From NCBI GenBank assembly GCA_900472785.1, contig UCJH01000024.1, positions 5,449 through 69,448 of the forward strand: a stretch of DNA of 64,000 nt, given 5' to 3'. Shown piece by piece: positions 60,019-64,000 of this stretch. How positions within the stretch are numbered: position 1 is the stretch's first letter; each line of letters begins with the position of its first letter. The notes under the pieces are model-generated. The model did no database searches, had not been told where the DNA came from, and saw nothing but the letters and a program-made list of their open reading frames with translations. This DNA comes from Hyphomicrobiales bacterium. GTDB taxonomy: Bacteria > Pseudomonadota > Alphaproteobacteria > Rhizobiales > Rhizobiaceae. The position numbers were made by a program, and so were the translations under genes.

Positions 60019-60996
60019 ATGGCCAACAAGACGATCGACCATGCGATCACGGCACGATCTCTAACGGATGCTGCCACCGATCCGACACATGCCGGCATCC
60101 TCTCCTTCATGCGCCGCCGCTACACCAAGACGCTCAAGAATGTCGATGCGGTCGTCTGGGGGATCCCGTTCGATGCCGCCACCTCCAATCGGCCGGGTGC
60201 ACGCTTCGGGCCGCAGGCAATCCGTCGCGCCTCAGCCATCTTCGACAACGATCCGCAATATCCGTTCGAGCGCGATCTCTTCGCGCACATGGCGACAATT
60301 GACTATGGCGATTGCCTGCTCGATTTCGGGAATCACAGCAAGACCCCGGCGACGATCGAGCGCGAAGCGATGAAAATCCTGAAGAGCGGCGCTTTCCTTC
60401 TGACGCTCGGCGGCGATCATTTCGTCACACTGCCACTGTTGCGCGCCCATGCCGCCATCCACGGGCCGCTGGCGCTTGTCCAGTTCGACGCGCATCAGGA
60501 TACCTGGGCGGACGAGAAGGGCCGCATCGATCACGGCTCCTTCGTCGGCCGCGCCGTGCGCGAGGGCCTGATCGACGCGACGGGATCGATCCAGCTCGGC
60601 ATCCGCAGCCACGCACCGGACGATTGCGGCATCCGTATCCTCTACGGATATGACATCGAGGAGATGACCGCAGCCGACATCGCCGACGTCATCCTGCACC
60701 ATGTCGGCGACCGCGCGGCCTATCTGACCTTCGATATCGATTGCCTCGACCCGGCCTACGCCCCCGGCACCGGCACGCCGGTCTCCGGCGGCCCGTCGAG
60801 CGGCAAAATTCTTTCCGTGCTGCGCAAGCTCGGCGCTCTGCGGATCAAGGGTGCCGATGTGGTCGAAGTCGCACCGGCCTACGATCATGCCGACATTACC
60901 GCCATCGCCGGTGCGACGATCGCCATGTACATGCTGGGCCTGCATGCGGAAGAACTGGCCGAGCGCGAACCGGCCGGGACGATCAGTAAAGCCTGA
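60019..60996 (+). CDS. speB: Agmatinase (ureohydrolase family)
   Basis: The protein has 325 residues from ATG 60019, preceded by GGGGGGAG. Manganese ligands of the arginase fold are in GGDHFVTL (H134), FDAHQDTW (D157, H159, D161) and FDIDCLDPAYAPGTGTP. Agmatinase makes putrescine and urea from agmatine; guanidinobutyrase or related activity is possible. Its 3' end overlaps the convergent sulfatase-like gene by 14 bases. Confidence 0.9.
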   Translation: MANKTIDHAITARSLTDAATDPTHAGILSFMRRRYTKTLKNVDAVVWGIPFDAATSNRPGARFGPQAIRRASAIFDNDPQYPFERDLFAHMATIDYGDCLLDFGNHSKTPATIEREAMKILKSGAFLLTLGGDHFVTLPLLRAHAAIHGPLALVQFDAHQDTWADEKGRIDHGSFVGRAVREGLIDATGSIQLGIRSHAPDDCGIRILYGYDIEEMTAADIADVILHHVGDRAAYLTFDIDCLDPAYAPGTGTPVSGGPSSGKILSVLRKLGALRIKGADVVEVAPAYDHADITAIAGATIAMYMLGLHAEELAEREPAGTISKA

Positions 60997-62671
60997 GCAG
61001 GCCGGCGTCCGAGCGTTCCCTCAAATGGGCATCGACCTTCTGCCGATCCCTGCACTGGTGGTAACGACCGTCGCAATCGTCCCGCAAAGTCGCCAGCGAC
61101 CGGAACATCGGCGAACTCGGAAGCCCCGCAGCCTGAATAAGGCTTGCGGAAAGGAAGCCGACATCCATCGGCAGGGCAAGCGGCTTCATGTCGATTGTCC
61201 GGCCGAAGCCATGCACCGAGAAATAGGTCCTGTAGGCTAGAGAATGCAGGTCTGCGAAAACGTTCGTGCCGTCCTTTTCCTCCGGAAGGTAGAGCTTGGT
61301 GGCCGACGCCTGATGGTCACCATATTCCAGGACGACCGAACCCGCATTACCCGGCGCTTCTTCCCGCCTGTTTAGAAAGGTCTGGAAATCCTGCTTCGCC
61401 AAGACAACCCGGCGCATGTATTCATTGGCCTCGTCATCCGGCGCATAGCGCGGCCCGCCCGGCAGTTCCTTGTCGCTGACCAGTGAATGATCATAAGGTC
61501 CGTGCGGGAACATCGTCTGCAATGCGACGAACAGCGGCCGCTTGTCGGTCTTGCGGTGTTCTCGGATCAACTTCTCGGCGACGTCGAAATAAAAGCTGTC
61601 GCGGACGAAATGGTCTTTCGGCGCCATGGACTGATAGTCCAGCACCTCCTGAAAGCCGAGGGACTTCAGGAAAGGCCCCTCGTTCACGAAGGAGAAGTCC
61701 ATCGGCATGATGGCAACGGTCCGGTAGCCGCATTGGGCCAGAAGTTCGGGAAAACTCGCCTTGACGCGGCTCTCCATCATCTGGGTGACGTAGGGGCTCT
61801 GCCAACCGAAATCCGAACCGGAAAGGCCCGTCATAACAGAGAAATTGGTGACCCAAGTGCCGCCGCCGAAGGTCTCGACATACATCGGATGCACCTTGCC
61901 GTCATCCGACTGAAAGGTCTTCCCGATCGCGGCGGGAATGGTGACCTGTGGAAAATTCGCAGGATCCGTCTGGCTTTCGGAGAGCACATAGAAAACATCC
62001 GACCGCGCCGCCATGTCGCCGCAGGTGACGTCATTGGTCATGCGCCCTTCGACGGCGGCCGCCTCCACGACATCGACCAACGTGATCTTGCCGAACGGCA
62101 GATGCAGGTCGCCGAGCGACACGAAGAAGGACGAGGCATTGTAGCCGGAGATATAATGGATGTAGCTCGGTTCGCCCGGCTTGGCCGGATAGGTCATCAA
62201 CGCCGCGCCCACGGTCGACGCCACCAGCCCCGTCTTCAGCCAGAGCGGCGAGCGGCGCGGGCGGTCGCCGATGAACAACACCATCAGGAAAAAACAGACC
62301 GCAGCAAGGACCACAAGGCCGGCGACTAGGAGATGCAGGTAGGATCCGGCCAGAAACCGAAGCGCCGATCCGTCGAGGCCAGTGAAGGCCAGATCGAAGA
62401 CATGTAGCGAAAAGCCTTTCAGCTGAAATTTTGCCTCCGACATGGCCGAAATCATCACGACAAGCGTCACGGACGCATAAATTGAAAAAACCGGACGCCG
62501 GCTCAAAAGGAAAAGCACACCAGCAAAGGCTGCGATGACGGTCGTCATGAAGGGTACGAAGGCCCAGCGCGTATCAAAATAATGCAGCAGGTAAAGCGTC
62601 GCGGCAGCAAGAACGAAGGCGATAAAAGGGTTTGCCAGCGCAGCCACCGCCCGAGCAAAAATAGGTTTCAT
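60983..62671 (-). CDS. Membrane-anchored sulfatase/LtaS-like phosphotransferase
   Basis: The protein has 562 residues from ATG 62671, chosen because ACGGAG precedes it; ATG 62689 has no ribosome-binding site. Four or five membrane spans occupy about residues 10-160. The periplasmic catalytic domain has the nucleophile motif SESQTDP (E232, T235), GGGTWVTNFSVMTGL and the metal-binding LEYGDHQASATKLY. The Thr nucleophile points to phosphoglycerol- or phosphoethanolamine-type transfer (LtaS/OpgB/EptA class) rather than sulfate ester cleavage. Acceptor unknown; glucans, lipid or polysaccharide are candidates. Divergent from argC. Confidence 0.83.
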   Translation of the reverse strand: MKPIFARAVAALANPFIAFVLAAATLYLLHYFDTRWAFVPFMTTVIAAFAGVLFLLSRRPVFSIYASVTLVVMISAMSEAKFQLKGFSLHVFDLAFTGLDGSALRFLAGSYLHLLVAGLVVLAAVCFFLMVLFIGDRPRRSPLWLKTGLVASTVGAALMTYPAKPGEPSYIHYISGYNASSFFVSLGDLHLPFGKITLVDVVEAAAVEGRMTNDVTCGDMAARSDVFYVLSESQTDPANFPQVTIPAAIGKTFQSDDGKVHPMYVETFGGGTWVTNFSVMTGLSGSDFGWQSPYVTQMMESRVKASFPELLAQCGYRTVAIMPMDFSFVNEGPFLKSLGFQEVLDYQSMAPKDHFVRDSFYFDVAEKLIREHRKTDKRPLFVALQTMFPHGPYDHSLVSDKELPGGPRYAPDDEANEYMRRVVLAKQDFQTFLNRREEAPGNAGSVVLEYGDHQASATKLYLPEEKDGTNVFADLHSLAYRTYFSVHGFGRTIDMKPLALPMDVGFLSASLIQAAGLPSSPMFRSLATLRDDCDGRYHQCRDRQKVDAHLRERSDAGLLRLY

Positions 62672-62696
62672 ATCAAGGGCTCCGTTCATGACAATC

Positions 62697-62713
62697 TCAT
62701 GAATATTTCATGA
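62697..62713. repeat. Inverted repeat upstream of the sulfatase-like gene
   Basis: TCATGAA and TTCATGA are perfect 7-base arms around TAT, 26-42 bases before the ATG at 62671. It could be an operator or a leader hairpin. Confidence 0.45.
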
Positions 62714-62760
62714 CAAATCTCATCCGCAGCCCAGGAAGACAAGGAACGCAGCCATATTCG

Positions 62761-62788
62761 TTAAATCGCTGTTAATATGCATGGTTAA
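62761..62788. promoter_or_regulatory. Candidate CtrA-binding sites
   Basis: TTAA (62761-62764), seven bases and TTAA (62772-62775) match the full CtrA box TTAA-N7-TTAA. Ten bases on, ATGGTTAA (62781-62788) is the reverse complement of the half-site TTAACCAT. They lie in the divergent region between the sulfatase-like gene and argC, 90-117 bases before the former's start and about 190 before the latter's. Confidence 0.45.
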
Positions 62789-62973
62789 GAAGGCGTGAAG
62801 GAATCGCACGGACGGCATCGGCGATTGCGATCCGGGCAGGCAGTGTATATATGCTCGAAAAGCCGTTCTCGGTCTTGTAGCAAGGCTTCGGCGGGCAGTT
62901 AAGGCGTTGATTCAACCGGGTCGGAAACCGAATCCGAAACCTGCTTCAAGCATCTGGAAACACGAGGTTATTC

Positions 62974-63906
62974 ATGAAACCGAAGATCTTCATCGATGGC
63001 GAGCACGGCACCACCGGTCTGCAGATCCGCGTTCGCATGGCAGATCGTCCGGATGTGGAGCTTTTGTCTATTCCGGAGGCCGAGCGGCGCAATGCGGCGA
63101 TGCGCGAAGATCTCCTGAACAGCGCTGACGTCGCCATTCTCTGCCTGCCGGATGATGCCTCCAAGGAGGCGGTCGGTATGCTCGAAGGCAACAACAGCGT
63201 CCGGATCATCGACACCTCGACGGCCCATCGCGTGGCGCCCGGCTGGGCCTACGGTTTTGCCGAAATGGACAGCGACCAGCCGGAAAAAATCCGCTCGGCG
63301 CGTCTGGTGGCCAATCCCGGCTGCTATCCGACCGGCGCCATCGGCCTGATCCGCCCGCTCCGCCAGGCCGGCATCCTGCCGGAACGTCATCCGGTGACCG
63401 TAAACGCCGTTTCCGGCTATACCGGCGGCGGCAAGCAGATGATCGCGCAGATGGAAGACGAAAGTCATCCGGAGCATATCGCATCTCCGCATTTCCTCTA
63501 CGGCCTGCCGCTGAAGCACAAGCATGTCGGCGAGATGCAGACGCATGGCCTGCTCGCCCGGGCACCGATCTTTTCACCCTCTGTCGGGCGCTTCCCGCAG
63601 GGCATGATCGTGCAGGTCCCGCTCTATCTCGAGGACCTGAACGACGGCGCCACGCTTGAAAGCGTTCACGCGGCTCTGACCGCGCATTATGCCGGTCAGT
63701 CGATCGTCGAGGTTGTGCCATTGGCGACAAGCGCTGCCATGGCCCGCGTCGATGCAGTCGAACTTGCCGGCAAGGACACGATGAAACTCTTCGTCTTCGG
63801 TTCGACCGGTGGAGAACAGATCAACCTCGTTGCCCTCCTGGACAATCTCGGCAAGGGTGCCTCGGGTGCTGCCGTCCAGAACATGGACCTCATGCTGTCG
63901 GCTTAG
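62974..63906 (+). CDS. argC: N-acetyl-gamma-glutamyl-phosphate reductase, short type
   Basis: The protein has 310 residues, the shorter ArgC type common in alphaproteobacteria. The NADP site is [14 protein letters not shown] and the catalytic cysteine is C117 in [11 protein letters not shown]; the active-site His is in [14 protein letters not shown]. It reduces N-acetylglutamyl phosphate in arginine synthesis. The 284-base upstream region contains candidate CtrA boxes and an inverted repeat nearer the divergent gene. Confidence 0.96.
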   Translation: MKPKIFIDGEHGTTGLQIRVRMADRPDVELLSIPEAERRNAAMREDLLNSADVAILCLPDDASKEAVGMLEGNNSVRIIDTSTAHRVAPGWAYGFAEMDSDQPEKIRSARLVANPGCYPTGAIGLIRPLRQAGILPERHPVTVNAVSGYTGGGKQMIAQMEDESHPEHIASPHFLYGLPLKHKHVGEMQTHGLLARAPIFSPSVGRFPQGMIVQVPLYLEDLNDGATLESVHAALTAHYAGQSIVEVVPLATSAAMARVDAVELAGKDTMKLFVFGSTGGEQINLVALLDNLGKGASGAAVQNMDLMLSA

Positions 63907-63951
63907 GCCGCATGCCGATCCAGCAAGCGCAACGCGAGGACGAAGTACCAT

Positions 63952-64000
63952 CATGGGCGATACCGGTTTCCTCGCGCCCCTTGTTTTGAGGATCGCAGCC
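63952..64000 (+). CDS. Start of a gene cut by the window edge, unidentified
   Basis: ATG at 63952 opens a frame that stays open to the last base, reading MGDTGFLAPLVLRIAA. GAGGA lies 12 bases upstream. Sixteen codons are too few to identify it; the hydrophobic run suggests an N-terminal signal or membrane segment. It would follow argC by 45 bases on the same strand. Confidence 0.35.

Overview
The window reads as a chromosomal segment of a Rhizobiales bacterium, most likely Rhizobiaceae (Rhizobium/Agrobacterium/Sinorhizobium relatives). The evidence is GC-rich coding sequence, the pleD-divK pair, a 14-subunit nuoA-N operon with alphaproteobacterial extra genes, CTTGAC-type promoters, LexA operators of the alphaproteobacterial type (GTTC-N7-GTTC), and the clpP-clpX-lon-hup order. 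No insertion sequence, prophage, integrase or CRISPR array was seen. The segment looks like stable core genome.

Layout. 1-5.2 kb: cell-cycle signalling (pleD, cut by the window edge, and divK), a DUF3572/HAD-like pair, SOS-controlled DNA polymerase IV (dinB) and an exported L,D-transpeptidase. 5.3-13.2 kb: replicative polymerase dnaE, a tiny SOS-box-linked membrane ORF, an exported acidic protein, the lipoprotein-release ABC transporter (lolD, lolC) and proS. 13.2-13.9 kb: an intergenic region with a candidate orphan small RNA or short peptide gene ending in a strong terminator. 13.9-33.2 kb: one long leftward transcription unit, nuoA to nuoN followed by birA, rnj, mce and a DUF1467 gene, with two unassigned proteins inserted among the nuo genes. 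33.5-34.2 kb: tRNA-Asp and tRNA-Val with good promoters. 34.3-41.7 kb: an MsbA-like ABC exporter, a YhaN/YhaO-like DNA-repair pair and a MarR regulator. 41.8-49.7 kb: a phytase-like exported esterase behind a PhoB box, then hup, lon, clpX and clpP (nucleoid and proteolysis). 49.9-58.5 kb: phospholipase D-like and endonuclease/phosphatase-like proteins, a cytochrome P450, a cupin, a sulfhydrylase, a CoA-binding protein, a DMT transporter, a YefM-YoeB toxin-antitoxin pair and an enoyl-CoA hydratase-like protein. 58.8-64 kb: rplM-rpsI, agmatinase, a membrane sulfatase/LtaS-like enzyme, argC and the start of one more gene.

Most interesting: an unannotated 28-codon hydrophobic ORF (8983-9069, minus) with a strong ribosome-binding site and a LexA box inside its promoter. 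In size, topology and regulation it resembles SOS-induced membrane division inhibitors such as Caulobacter SidA. Also notable are a helix-hairpin-helix domain shared by the NuoE tail and a separate ORF in the nuo operon, the orphan small RNA/peptide at 13.6 kb, and the PhoB box on the phytase-like gene.
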